Shown here piece after piece: positions 8,131 through 16,620 of a stretch of DNA of 64,000 bases. How positions within the stretch are numbered: position 1 is the first letter of the stretch; every line of letters begins with the position of its first letter. A model generated the notes under the pieces. It was given only the letters and a program-made list of their open reading frames with translations, was not told where the DNA came from and ran no database searches. This DNA comes from Candidatus Electrothrix communis (GTDB taxonomy: Bacteria > Desulfobacterota > Desulfobulbia > Desulfobulbales > Desulfobulbaceae): positions 1,776,795 through 1,840,794 of the forward strand of contig CP130629.1 in assembly GCA_030644725.1 (NCBI GenBank). Reading direction: 5' to 3'. The position numbers were made by a program, and so were the translations under genes.

Positions 8131-9354
8131 TCAGGAGATCAAAGTTTGTGTTTCAGTGGGCAGGCCCATAGTCCCCAGCAGCTCAAGAAAAGGATCAGGG
8201 TCAAGCTCTTCCACATTTTTCATGGCCTGCACATCCCATCTGCCGTCAGCTATCAACAGAGCAGCAGCAACCGGCGGCACCCCGGCGGTATAGGAGATAG
8301 CCTGCGACTCAACGTCTTTATAACATTGCTGATGATCACAGATATTATAGATAAAAATCTTTTTCTCCCTACCGTCTTTTTCCCCTTTTATCAGGTTACC
8401 AATACAGGTTTTACCGGTATAACCGGGTGCCAAGGAAGCCGGGTCGGGCAGACAGGCCTTGAGCACCTTGAGCGGAACCACCTCCAATCCTTCAGCTGTT
8501 GTTACGGTTTTATGGTTTAATAAACCGATATTCTCAAGCACGTTGAAACAATTGATATAATGGTCGCTGAAGCCCATCCAGAAACGAACGGCATCCACAT
8601 CAAGGTTGACGGACAGAGAATGCACCTCGTCATGGCCCATCAGATAGAGTTTATGCCTGCCGACTTCCGGAAAATCATACTCCATTGACCGGCTGTGATG
8701 TTCACATTCCTTCCATTGCCGATCTTCCCAATAACCGACCTGCTCGACAATCTCCCGCAGGTTGATTTCAGGATCAAAATTGGTGGCAAAAAATTTACCG
8801 TGATCACCGGAGTTGACATCCATAATGTCAATCTCGTTGATTTTATCAAACTCATGCTTTAAAGCATACGCACTGTAGGCATTGACAACTCCCGGATCGA
8901 ATCCGGCTCCTAAAACAGCGGTAACTTTATTTTGTTCGCATAACGATCTGCGCTTCCATTCAAATTCAGCATACCAAGGATAGTCGGCATTAACCACCTC
9001 AACCTCCTCATGAACCGCCGTGTCAATATACGCAGCCCCGGTTTCAATACAGGCATCCAGAATGGGCATATTGACAAAGGCGGTGCCGACATTGATCACG
9101 ATTTCCGAACCGGTTTCCTTGATCAGCCGTACCACATTATCGATTTCACCGGCGTCCACCTGCTTGGCAGAGAGTTTTTTTCCAGTATCCTTAAGATTGC
9201 CTTTTTCCCTGATACCGGTAATAATCTTTTCGCATTTGCTTCGGGTTCGTGAGGCAAGGCAGATATCACCGAGCAAATCATTATATTGGCCGCATTTATG
9301 GGCTGCCACCGCCCCTACCCCGCCAGCCCCGATAATCAACACATTTTTTTTCAT
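8131..9354 (-). CDS. Carboxynorspermidine/carboxyspermidine dehydrogenase, paralogue 2
   Basis: A 407-residue member of the saccharopine dehydrogenase superfamily (CANSDH/CASDH). These enzymes condense aspartate beta-semialdehyde with diaminopropane or putrescine and reduce the Schiff base with NADPH to carboxynorspermidine or carboxyspermidine. The Rossmann motif IIGAGGVGAVAAHK lies at 7-20. The GAGFDPGVVNAY segment near 150 and PDPASLAPGYTGKT near 310 are family-wide. It begins 4 bp after the stop of a 407-residue paralogue that aligns without obvious gaps, so this is a tandem duplication in one operon with the matching decarboxylase. Which amine each copy prefers cannot be told from the sequence. 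Confidence 0.9.
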   Translation of the reverse strand: MKKNVLIIGAGGVGAVAAHKCGQYNDLLGDICLASRTRSKCEKIITGIREKGNLKDTGKKLSAKQVDAGEIDNVVRLIKETGSEIVINVGTAFVNMPILDACIETGAAYIDTAVHEEVEVVNADYPWYAEFEWKRRSLCEQNKVTAVLGAGFDPGVVNAYSAYALKHEFDKINEIDIMDVNSGDHGKFFATNFDPEINLREIVEQVGYWEDRQWKECEHHSRSMEYDFPEVGRHKLYLMGHDEVHSLSVNLDVDAVRFWMGFSDHYINCFNVLENIGLLNHKTVTTAEGLEVVPLKVLKACLPDPASLAPGYTGKTCIGNLIKGEKDGREKKIFIYNICDHQQCYKDVESQAISYTAGVPPVAAALLIADGRWDVQAMKNVEELDPDPFLELLGTMGLPTETQTLIS

Positions 9355-9358
9355 TTCA

Positions 9359-10582
9359 TCAAACCTGCTTTTCCTGAACTTGGGTAGATAATCCTATAGT
9401 ATCGAGCAGTTTGATAAGCGGATCAGGATCAAGCTCCTCCACATTAACCATCCGTTGGACATCCCACAGACCTTGGGCAATGAGTATTGCAGCGGCAACC
9501 GGGGGCACGCCTGCAGTATAGGAGATAGCCTGCGACCCGACCTCCTGATAGCATTCCGCGTGATCACAGGTATTATAGATAAAAATCTCCCGATCCTTGC
9601 CGTCTTTTTTTCCTTTGACGAGATTCCCGATATAGGTTTTGCCGGTATATCCCGGAGCCAAGGAAGCCGGATCAGGCAGGCAGGCCTTGACCACCTTGAG
9701 CGGCACCACCTCCAGCCCCTCTGCTGTCATCACCGGCTGCTCAGACAGCAGGCCGATATTTTTCAGGACGTTAAAGCAATTGATATAATGATCACTGAAA
9801 CCCATCCAAAAACGGATATGGTCGGCATCAATGTTTTTGGATAAGGAGTGGAGTTCATCATGGCCGGTGAGATAGATGGTCTGCTCACCGACTGTGGGAA
9901 AGTCATAGACCTGCTTTTCCGAATGGACCGGTTTAGCCACCCATTGCCGATCAATCCAGGTCCAGACCTGACCGGTGAATTCCCTGAAGTTGATCTCTGG
10001 GTCAAAATTAGTGGCAAAATACTTGCCGTGGTCACCGGCATTGACATCCATAATATCGATACTGTCAATGGTATCAAAATAATGTTTCACAGCATAGGCG
10101 CAATAGGCATTGACCACGCCCGGATCAAAACCGATCCCGAGAATGGCGGTCAGCCCTTTTTCCTGGCAGGCATCCAGGTATTTCCATTCATAATTGGCAT
10201 ACCAGGGCGGTTGCTCGCAGATCTTATCCGGCTCCTCATGGATGGCAGTATCTATATAAGCCGCCCCTGTTGCCAGACAGGCCTGCAAGACCGACATATT
10301 AACAAAAGAGGTCCCCAGGTTAATCACAATCTGTGAATCGGTCTCCTCAATCAACCGGCTGGTTGCCGGGATATCCAAGGCATCAATTTGTCGAGAGTAA
10401 AGCCGCCCCTTCTTCTCTTTCAGGCTCCCTTTTTCCTGGACACTCTCTATAATGGCCTCACATTTCTCCCGGTTTCTTGAGGCAATACATATGTCACCCA
10501 GGATATCGTTATGTTGGGCGCATTTATGAGCCGCAACCTTTGCAACCCCGCCCGCCCCGATAATTAATACATTTTTTTTCAT
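9359..10582 (-). CDS. Carboxynorspermidine/carboxyspermidine dehydrogenase, paralogue 1
   Basis: The first of two tandem 407-residue copies. It has the NADPH-binding IIGAGGVAKVAAHK at 7-20, where the last glycine of the usual GxGxxG is replaced by alanine (GGVA versus GGVG in the downstream copy). GIGFDPGVVNAY and the C-terminal PDPASLAPGYTGKT block are conserved. The paralogues differ most in the segment following the Rossmann fold (residues 40-130) and are nearly superimposable at residues 260-330. It lies about 60 bp downstream of the decarboxylase gene. The pair suggests two amine acceptors, for example putrescine and diaminopropane, or one copy drifting; neither can be settled by reading. 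Confidence 0.9.
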   Translation of the reverse strand: MKKNVLIIGAGGVAKVAAHKCAQHNDILGDICIASRNREKCEAIIESVQEKGSLKEKKGRLYSRQIDALDIPATSRLIEETDSQIVINLGTSFVNMSVLQACLATGAAYIDTAIHEEPDKICEQPPWYANYEWKYLDACQEKGLTAILGIGFDPGVVNAYCAYAVKHYFDTIDSIDIMDVNAGDHGKYFATNFDPEINFREFTGQVWTWIDRQWVAKPVHSEKQVYDFPTVGEQTIYLTGHDELHSLSKNIDADHIRFWMGFSDHYINCFNVLKNIGLLSEQPVMTAEGLEVVPLKVVKACLPDPASLAPGYTGKTYIGNLVKGKKDGKDREIFIYNTCDHAECYQEVGSQAISYTAGVPPVAAAILIAQGLWDVQRMVNVEELDPDPLIKLLDTIGLSTQVQEKQV

Positions 10583-10642
10583 CTTCTTCTGAAATACTCC
10601 TATAATACCGTCCCGCTCCGACGATCATAAGAACTCATTGCT

Positions 10643-11779
10643 TCAACCGAAACCACTCTTATGGGCAAAAGCTTCAGTTCCAAAATTCTGTTTAAAGTCC
10701 TGGTAAGAAAAAGTCTTCACTGTATCGTAGCTGCCGTCTAGCCGCTTGATAACAATTGAAGGCATGTTCAGGCCATTGAACCAATTCATCTTTACCATAG
10801 TATACCCACCGGCATCGGCAATCTGAAGCTGATCGCCCGGCCGTAGGGGAACATCACTGCGATATTCACCGAAAACATCCCCTGCCAGACAGGATCTTCC
10901 GGCAATGATGTACTGAAATGCTCCGTCGGGTGAGCCCCCTTTGATGCTCGCTGCTTCCTGATAGGTCAACAGATCAAGCATATGAGCCTCGATGGAGCTG
11001 TCCACGATGGCGATATCGCGTTCATTATGGACAATATCCAACACCGTGGTAACGAGCGTGGTGGATTCAGTGATTGCAGCCTCACCCGGCTCCAGATAAA
11101 GCTGTATATTGAATTGCTCGCTGAATGCCTTAAGTTTTTCAATGAATTTCCCCAGGGGATAATCATCACCGGTAAAAGAGACTCCACCGCCTAAACTCAG
11201 CCAATCCAACTGATGCAATAAATCTTTATACCTCTCCCCTATCTGCTCCAATACGGAGGAAAAATTATCAAAGTCATCGTTTTCACAGTTATAGTGCAAC
11301 ATAGCCCCGCTGATCAGCTCTGTCACCTCCGGCGGAGGAATATCAACAACCCCCAGCCTGGAATAGGGTCGGGCCGGATCGGCTAAATCATAATCTGAGA
11401 AACTGACCTGGGGGTTAAGGCGCAACCCTCTGGCCAGATGTTCTGTTTTCCCGGCAAACTGCTTCAGCTGAGTAACAGAGTTAAAAATGATTTTATCAGA
11501 GATCTTGCTTAACTCTTCAATCTCCTCTTCAGCAAAAGCAACGCTGTACGCGTGTACTTCCTTGCCGAATTCTTCATAGCCGAGCCGGGCCTCATACCAA
11601 GAGCTGCTCGTGGTGCCGTCCATATATTGACGCATGAGGTTGAAAACAGGCCAAGTGGAAAAACACTTCAGGGCCAGGACTGACTTCGCCCCGGCCTGTT
11701 CTCGAACCAGCTGAATCCGTTCCAGGTTCTTCAGCAGCCTCGCCTCGTCAATAAGATAGTAAGGCGTAGCAAGCTTCAT
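10643..11779 (-). CDS. nspC: Carboxynorspermidine decarboxylase
   Basis: A 378-residue PLP enzyme of the alanine-racemase-fold decarboxylase group. It releases CO2 from carboxynorspermidine or carboxyspermidine to give norspermidine or spermidine. The PLP lysine is K38 in VLALKCFSTW. SLGGGVSFTG near 190 is the phosphate-binding glycine loop, LYLEPGEA follows, and GRSCLAGDVFGEY near 290 supplies the C-x-x-D substrate region of the partner subunit. I place the start at ATG 11777-11779, which has GGGGGA about 5 nt upstream, rather than at an earlier in-frame codon that would overlap the previous gene. That leaves an 8-bp gap to the AdoMetDC-like gene. Confidence 0.9.
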   Translation of the reverse strand: MKLATPYYLIDEARLLKNLERIQLVREQAGAKSVLALKCFSTWPVFNLMRQYMDGTTSSSWYEARLGYEEFGKEVHAYSVAFAEEEIEELSKISDKIIFNSVTQLKQFAGKTEHLARGLRLNPQVSFSDYDLADPARPYSRLGVVDIPPPEVTELISGAMLHYNCENDDFDNFSSVLEQIGERYKDLLHQLDWLSLGGGVSFTGDDYPLGKFIEKLKAFSEQFNIQLYLEPGEAAITESTTLVTTVLDIVHNERDIAIVDSSIEAHMLDLLTYQEAASIKGGSPDGAFQYIIAGRSCLAGDVFGEYRSDVPLRPGDQLQIADAGGYTMVKMNWFNGLNMPSIVIKRLDGSYDTVKTFSYQDFKQNFGTEAFAHKSGFG

Positions 11780-11787
11780 CAATCCCC

Positions 11788-12195
11788 CTAGGCAGCTTTC
11801 CGCCATTGCCGAAATGCTCCTCGCTCCGGCAGCATTGCGCCGCGATCCAGAAAAGCAGAAAGTACTTTCTGCGGGGCAAAATGCCTTTCCACGACCTGAA
11901 TCACGATATCTTCAGCAAACTCCTTGCAGGAAAAAATATCCAGATAGGCATCTCGATTATTATCACTGAAATGTCCGGTAATTGCGGAAGTTTCAATGAG
12001 CTGAACCAGAGAATAACCGGCCGCTTCATAGCTGTGCTCGGCAAAATGGACAATCAAAGGTTCGCCATAGGCCTTCATGTCAATAGCCGGTACCAGCTCC
12101 CGGACAAAGTCGGCAATGGCTTCTTTCTCGCAAACATTTGCGTTACAACCAGCAAGATCCAAGAGCAGATGCTGCCCCCATATATTATTTTTCAT
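11788..12195 (-). CDS. AdoMetDC-like pyruvoyl decarboxylase (possible ornithine/arginine decarboxylase)
   Basis: A 135-residue protein with the size and layout of class 1b S-adenosylmethionine decarboxylase proenzymes. The self-cleavage region is QLIETSAITGHF, with candidate pyruvoyl serine S70, H75 and C90. The spacings S+5 to His and S+20 to Cys are those of the Thermotoga maritima enzyme (S63, H68, C83). The residue before the serine is Thr, not the usual Glu. It is the first gene of an operon whose next three genes make (nor)spermidine from aspartate semialdehyde, a route that does not use decarboxylated AdoMet. Homologues of this family recast as pyruvoyl ornithine or arginine decarboxylases are known, and putrescine supply is the better fit here. 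That function is inference. Confidence 0.8.
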   Translation of the reverse strand: MKNNIWGQHLLLDLAGCNANVCEKEAIADFVRELVPAIDMKAYGEPLIVHFAEHSYEAAGYSLVQLIETSAITGHFSDNNRDAYLDIFSCKEFAEDIVIQVVERHFAPQKVLSAFLDRGAMLPERGAFRQWRKAA

Positions 12196-12359
12196 AGTAA
12201 TCTCTGTTCACAATACGTTATCACGGTCAATCAACCGTAAAGAGGTAAAATACATCAAGCCGGAAAAATAACTCCGGCAGATATTGTCCCAATGCCCAAG
12301 ACGCCCAAAGTGATCAAAAATGATCCAAAATGGTCCCTTGAGCTGTGATATATAATTCT

Positions 12360-12780
12360 CTTCAGGGATTGCGGTTGCGGATAAAACGTTTTACTGATAA
12401 ACGATCTCCTTCCGCCCCGCCTTTCTCCTGACAGAGTCGTTTATCTGCCTGAAGCAACAGATCCTTTGGTTTTTCACCCGAAAAGACGCTGATGCGGCTG
12501 CTGACCAAGCAGAATAACAAAAAAACCTCCGTATCGCCCGAAGACAGCTGTTTCTCCAACAGATGTCCGCAGGGTTTTCGCCACAGTGACCAATATTTCG
12601 TCACCAGCCTTATAGCCGTAGAATCATTCATGCGTTTAAAGAAACCAAGGTCCAGCATCATGGCCGCCTGATCTCACGCTGTAAATCCTTCATCACCTTT
12701 ATCACTTTTCTGTGATTTAGCAGACGGGTTAGACCGTAGGAACAGCCATTTCCTCCATTCCATTCTGTTATTATTCATAA
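12360..12780 (-). pseudogene. Decayed GGDEF (diguanylate cyclase) domain
   Basis: Fragments in three reverse frames add up to a GGDEF domain. They run GLTRLLNHRKVIKVMKDL, then MMLDLGFFKRMND, then GYKAGDEILVTVAKTLRT, then FGRYGGFFVILL in place of the GG(D/E)EF signature, and finally PKDLLLQADKRLCQEKGG. The signature glutamate is lost as well as the frame. At least three indels or stops separate the pieces. No intact upstream sensor domain is visible, so this is a remnant of about 420 bp. Confidence 0.7.
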
Positions 12781-13394
12781 CTCCAAGCAGCATATTAGGT
12801 TAATTGGTTAACTGACCGATTTCCCGTCATCTATTTGCCGTATACGATGAGCGAAATAAGCACCTACTCATAGCCCCACATAAAAAGTTGCGCGTCCCTT
12901 TTCTATAATTTTTACCTTTTTGTCAACTTGAACAATCAGGCTCTTTTTGTTCTTCGTGTTGCAGGGTAAGAATGATGGATTCGTAAAAAGTCCCAAAAAC
13001 CCTTTTTTCGTATCGTAACTCATTGAGTTGTTGTCACCAAAAACGCAATTCCTGACTTTTTACCAGACCATCAAGAATAGCTTCGGAAAAAGTGAAGGGC
13101 AGACACTCGTATCCCATTAATTTCATAAATATTTTAAAAAACTCAAGTGCGATCCCCCTACCTCCTCATATCAAAAAAAAACGACCGATCAGCTGCCAAC
13201 GTACACATTCATAACTGGTCGAAAAATAAGCCCGATCTAACCATCGCTCCTAAGCGAAAAAAACCCTCAGAGTCAAGGACTACCGTTTTTGCAGCAATAT
13301 AGACGATTATCGGCTATATTCCAACAGCATATATGCAACTTTTGACAATTTCATTTTTTATTCTCAACGAAAGAAATACCACGCAATAGCAGTT
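12781..13394. other. Non-coding stretch, AT-rich, with one palindrome
   Basis: No frame with coding character is visible on either strand apart from chance openings. The only structure is the palindrome described separately. The dihydrouridine synthase promoter should lie in the last ~100 bp, but I see no convincing -35/-10 pair. Confidence 0.5.
12974..13072. repeat. MITE-like palindromic remnant
   Basis: Two 19-nt ends of the form GATGGnnnnGTAAAAAGTC face each other (12974-12992 and, inverted, 13054-13072). Ten bases at the core are perfectly complementary. The 61-bp interior has no coding sequence. The size and layout suit a miniature inverted-repeat element; no target duplication is clear. 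Confidence 0.45.
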
Positions 13395-14327
13395 ATGAAA
13401 ATCGCCTCTCTTGTTCTCGATAATCCATTCATCCTCGCGCCCCTTGCGGGCTACACCGATCTCTCCTTCCGTCTCCTCTGCCGGGAAATGGGAGCAGGTC
13501 TGGTCGTCTCCGAGATGATCAGTTGTCACGGCCTGGTCTACGGCCAAGAAAAAACCTTGCTCATGCTTAAAACGGTTCCGGAAGAACGCCCCTGGGCTAT
13601 CCAGCTCTTTGGCAACGAGCCGGAGCTCATGGGTCAGGCGGCTGCTCTTATCTCGGAGAGACCGATTGATTGCATTGATATCAATATGGGCTGTCCTGTA
13701 CGTAAAGTCATCAAAAAAGGTTCAGGGGCAGCCCTGATGAAAGAGGAAAACCTGGGGACCGCAGAAGAAATAATTCGGACGGTAGTCGCCAATACCCATT
13801 GTCCAGTGACGGTCAAATTTCGTAGCGGCTGGAACGACAGCAACATCATCGCCCCGGAGTTCGCGCAGATGGCCGAGGCTGCCGGGGCCGCCGCAGTCAC
13901 CATTCACGCCCGAACCTGGGCCCAACAATTTGGGGGCAAGGCGGACCGCCGGGTTATTGCTGCGGTGAAACAGGCGGTGAACATTCCGGTTATCGGCAAC
14001 GGGGATATCCTATGCTATGAAGACGGGCTGGAAATGATGGAGGAGACCGGTTGCGACGGGGTCATGGTCGGCCGTGGCGCATTGGGAAACCCCTGGGTTT
14101 TCGGCGCAGAAGGTATGCCAGAGAGTCTGGCTAGCCGCCTGCCTGTGATTCTGCGCTATTTGGAACTTGCCGGGGAGCATCTGGACACGGAACGCCTGCT
14201 TTTTCGCATTAAGAATCATACCTGTCGCTATTTTACCGGGCTCCGGGGTGCAGCTGAGATTCGTAAACAAATTATTGACTGCCATTCTCTTGATGAAATC
14301 AGGGAAACCCTGCGTAGCCATGCTTAA
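13395..14327 (+). CDS. dusB: tRNA-dihydrouridine synthase (DusB type)
   Basis: A 310-residue FMN TIM-barrel enzyme that reduces uridine to dihydrouridine in tRNA D-loops with NADPH. LAPLAGYTDLSFR at 14-26 is the FMN-binding start of the barrel and VVSEM lies at 37-41. NMGCPVRKV at 97-105 holds the catalytic cysteine C100. TVKFRSGW, IHARTWAQQFGG and VIGNGDI follow, and GVMVGRGALGNPW near 220 completes the phosphate site. Length and order are normal. It is followed by a 245-bp gap before selD and is probably its own unit. The DusB-over-DusA/C choice rests on overall resemblance. Confidence 0.92.
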   Translation: MKIASLVLDNPFILAPLAGYTDLSFRLLCREMGAGLVVSEMISCHGLVYGQEKTLLMLKTVPEERPWAIQLFGNEPELMGQAAALISERPIDCIDINMGCPVRKVIKKGSGAALMKEENLGTAEEIIRTVVANTHCPVTVKFRSGWNDSNIIAPEFAQMAEAAGAAAVTIHARTWAQQFGGKADRRVIAAVKQAVNIPVIGNGDILCYEDGLEMMEETGCDGVMVGRGALGNPWVFGAEGMPESLASRLPVILRYLELAGEHLDTERLLFRIKNHTCRYFTGLRGAAEIRKQIIDCHSLDEIRETLRSHA

Positions 14328-14358
14328 AGAATGATTAAGGAATGCAACAAGAAATACC

Positions 14359-14535
14359 TTACCGCTCGTCCTCTTCCGGCAGAGCATTGGTCTTTCCGGG
14401 GTCTTCCACTACCGTGAGCTTTATCTTGACAATCCCCTGCCCCGCTTTTACTCTGGAATGATCGGTCAGCTGCAAAGAAAAGAACACAGGGCCGACAAAT
14501 AAACGGGTCGGCACATAAATAGCGGGTGGCGAGCT
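14359..14535 (-). pseudogene. Possible gene fragment between dus and selD
   Basis: The reverse frame ending at TAA 14359-14361 reads as about 55 residues with alternating beta-strand character (FVGPVFFSLQLTD, GQGIVKIKLTVVED) and an acidic tail. An in-frame stop lies just upstream, and the only in-frame starts (GTG at 14512-14514) lack a ribosome-binding site. It looks like the C-terminal strand pair of a secreted beta-sandwich protein left behind by rearrangement. I do not recognise the family. Confidence 0.3.
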
Positions 14536-14572
14536 TTATCCATTTTTTCCATTGCACAAGGAGGTTCAACCA

Positions 14573-15622
14573 TTGTTGTTTAAGAAAAAAACTCTGACAG
14601 GTCTGGCTCGCACCTGCGGTTGAGCGGCTAAAATCGGTCCGACGGATCTGTCGGACGCGCTTGCCGGACTCACCCCCCCCAACGACCCCAACCTGCTGGT
14701 CGGTATAGAAACCTCCGATGATGCAGCGGTGTATCGTCTGAACGACGAGGTGGCCATGATCAACACGGTTGATTTTATCACCCCGCCGGTTGATGATCCG
14801 TACTGGTTCGGCCAGATTGCGGCGGCCAACTCTATCTCCGATGTCTATTCAATGGGTGGCAGACCGGTGACGGCCCTCAATGTCGTGATGTTTCCTTCCA
14901 AGCATCTTGACATGGGCTTTCTCAAAGAAATCCTTCGCGGCGGTCATGACAAGGTCGTGGAGGCAGGGGCCTGCCTTGTCGGCGGGCACACCGTGGATGA
15001 TGAGGAACCTAAATACGGACTCTGCGTTAACGGGACAGTCCATCCTGAACGGGTTATCACCAACGCAGGCTCTTTGCCCGGAGACGCCCTGATCCTGACC
15101 AAACCATTGGGCTCGGGTGTTCTGTTCAACGCTGTTCGTTCTGGAAAAATGCCTTTTAAGGAGGTTGAACGGAATATGCTGCCCTCTCTGGCCGCCCTGA
15201 ACGATACAGCCATAGAGACAGCCCTCCGCTTTGATCTGCGGGCATGCACTGATATTACCGGTTTCGGCATTCTCGGTCACCTGCTGGAAGTTGCTCACGG
15301 TGCCGACGCAAGGGTTTTGCTCAAACAGAGCGCATTGCCCTTTTATTCCGGTGCCCTGGATATGTATAAAAAAGGTGAGACAACCGGCAGCAATAAGGCA
15401 AACCGTGCCCTGGTGGCCAGACATAATCTGGAGATGCACGCCTCTCTCTCAGTTCATGAGGAAGAATTACTCTATGACCCCCAAACCTCAGGCGGCCTTC
15501 TCCTTTCTGTGCCTCAAGACCGGGCAGACGAGTTAGTAACAGCCCTGCACCGCAACGGTGTCCATTCAGCAGTTCGCATTGGTGAGGTGTTGGACGAGCC
15601 AACAGGCATCACCGTCGAGTAG
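14573..15622 (+). CDS. selD: Selenophosphate synthase, selenocysteine-containing
   Basis: SelD makes selenophosphate from selenide and ATP, the selenium donor for Sec-tRNA. An ordinary call would begin at an internal codon near 14729, but the true N-terminus lies upstream. AAGGAGG at 14558-14564 precedes TTG 14573, and codon 17 is an in-frame TGA (14621-14623) in the context RTC-G-U-AAKIGP. That is exactly the catalytic Cys/Sec-Gly-rich loop of SelD, with K20 as the conserved lysine. Read through, the protein is 349 residues, the normal family length. Later motifs include SDDAAVY, DFITPPVDDPYWFGQIAAAN and GGHTVDDEEPKYG. The selB gene elsewhere in the window supports UGA decoding. Confidence 0.93.
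14621..14656 (+). promoter_or_regulatory. Bacterial SECIS element with UGA-Sec codon
   Basis: The UGA at 14621-14623 is followed 13 nt later by a perfect 7-bp stem GTCCGAC / GTCGGAC (14637-14643 and 14650-14656) closing a 6-nt loop GGATCT. Position, size and a loop that starts with GG are what SelB needs for Sec insertion. Confidence 0.85.
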
Positions 15623-15763
15623 ATCGAGTAGGCAATGAGCAGGTGAGCAGGGAGGCCGACCGCCACCCTTCTTTTCCCCTGCAACGGTTTGAGATCCGAG
15701 GGGGCAAGCTTACCTGCCAACATTCATTACGTTCATTACAAAGACACTATGCGGTGTTGAAAA

Positions 15764-16543
15764 ATGGAATTGCAGCTCCTGATCGGTTGTCTCGGACTGT
15801 TTGTCGGATTTTTTTCCGGCCTGCTGGGGATTGGGGGCGGTATTCTCATGGCGCCGCTCCTCCTCTACATCCCCGGCTGGTTCGACCTTCAGCCGCTGCC
15901 TATGCGGGATATCGCTGGGTTGACCATTGTTCAGGGGTTGGTCGCCTGCCTGTCCGGTGCCCTGACCCATAAAAAATTTCATTTTGTCTCAAACCGCCTG
16001 ACTGCCTGGATGGGGATAACCATATTCCTGACCGCCCTGATCGGAGGGGCCGCAGCCAGGTACGTAACCAATACGCTCTTATTGGTTGTCTTCGCCCTCA
16101 TGGCCCTGCTTGCGGCTCTCCTTATCTTAATTCCGCCACGACAGGACAGCGAGTCTCCAGATATTACAAAATTTTCCTTCAGCCGAAGCAAGGCAATGCT
16201 TATTGCCGGTGCTGTCGGCCTAACAGGCGGGCTTGTCGGTCAGGGCGGGTCTTTTCTGCTTATCCCTTTGATGACTTCATTTATGCAAGTTCCCACCCGT
16301 ATTGCCATTGGCAGCAACCTTGCTATTGTTTTGCTTTCATCCCTGGCAGCTTTTTTGGGTAAGGCCCTGACCGGGCAGATTGTCTGGCCCTTGGCCCTGC
16401 CAATCATTCTGACCGTCATTCCGGCGGCTCATCTGGGCGGGGTGGTCAGCCGGCGAGTTCCGGTGGCCTCGTTGCGGCTCCTGCTCGCCTGCTGTATCGC
16501 CCTGGCAGCTTTACGGATCGGCTTTTCCGCTGCGGGATTTTAA
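15764..16543 (+). CDS. Sulfite exporter TauE/SafE family permease
   Basis: A 259-residue membrane protein with about eight hydrophobic segments in two similar halves, each opening with a glycine-rich signature: FFSGLLGIGGGILMAPLLL near 16-34 and GLTGGLVGQGGSFLLIPLM near 152-170. The internal two-fold repeat is the family hallmark. Members export or import small sulfur or organic anions (sulfite, taurine products, sulfoacetate); the substrate here is not evident. It lies 140 bp after selD on the same strand, so co-transcription is possible. Its 3' third also exists as a shortened copy at 19318-19492. Confidence 0.88.
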   Translation: MELQLLIGCLGLFVGFFSGLLGIGGGILMAPLLLYIPGWFDLQPLPMRDIAGLTIVQGLVACLSGALTHKKFHFVSNRLTAWMGITIFLTALIGGAAARYVTNTLLLVVFALMALLAALLILIPPRQDSESPDITKFSFSRSKAMLIAGAVGLTGGLVGQGGSFLLIPLMTSFMQVPTRIAIGSNLAIVLLSSLAAFLGKALTGQIVWPLALPIILTVIPAAHLGGVVSRRVPVASLRLLLACCIALAALRIGFSAAGF

Positions 16544-16620
16544 CTGCCCTTCCCGACAAGATGCTTCAGGCAGCAAAAACAAGGGGAATCCCCTGCCCCG
16601 ACAGGATACAGGCCGTTTTC

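Noticed and set aside
12360-12661. Intact 99-residue novel protein
   Set aside because: Reading the other two frames shows it is part of a broken GGDEF domain.
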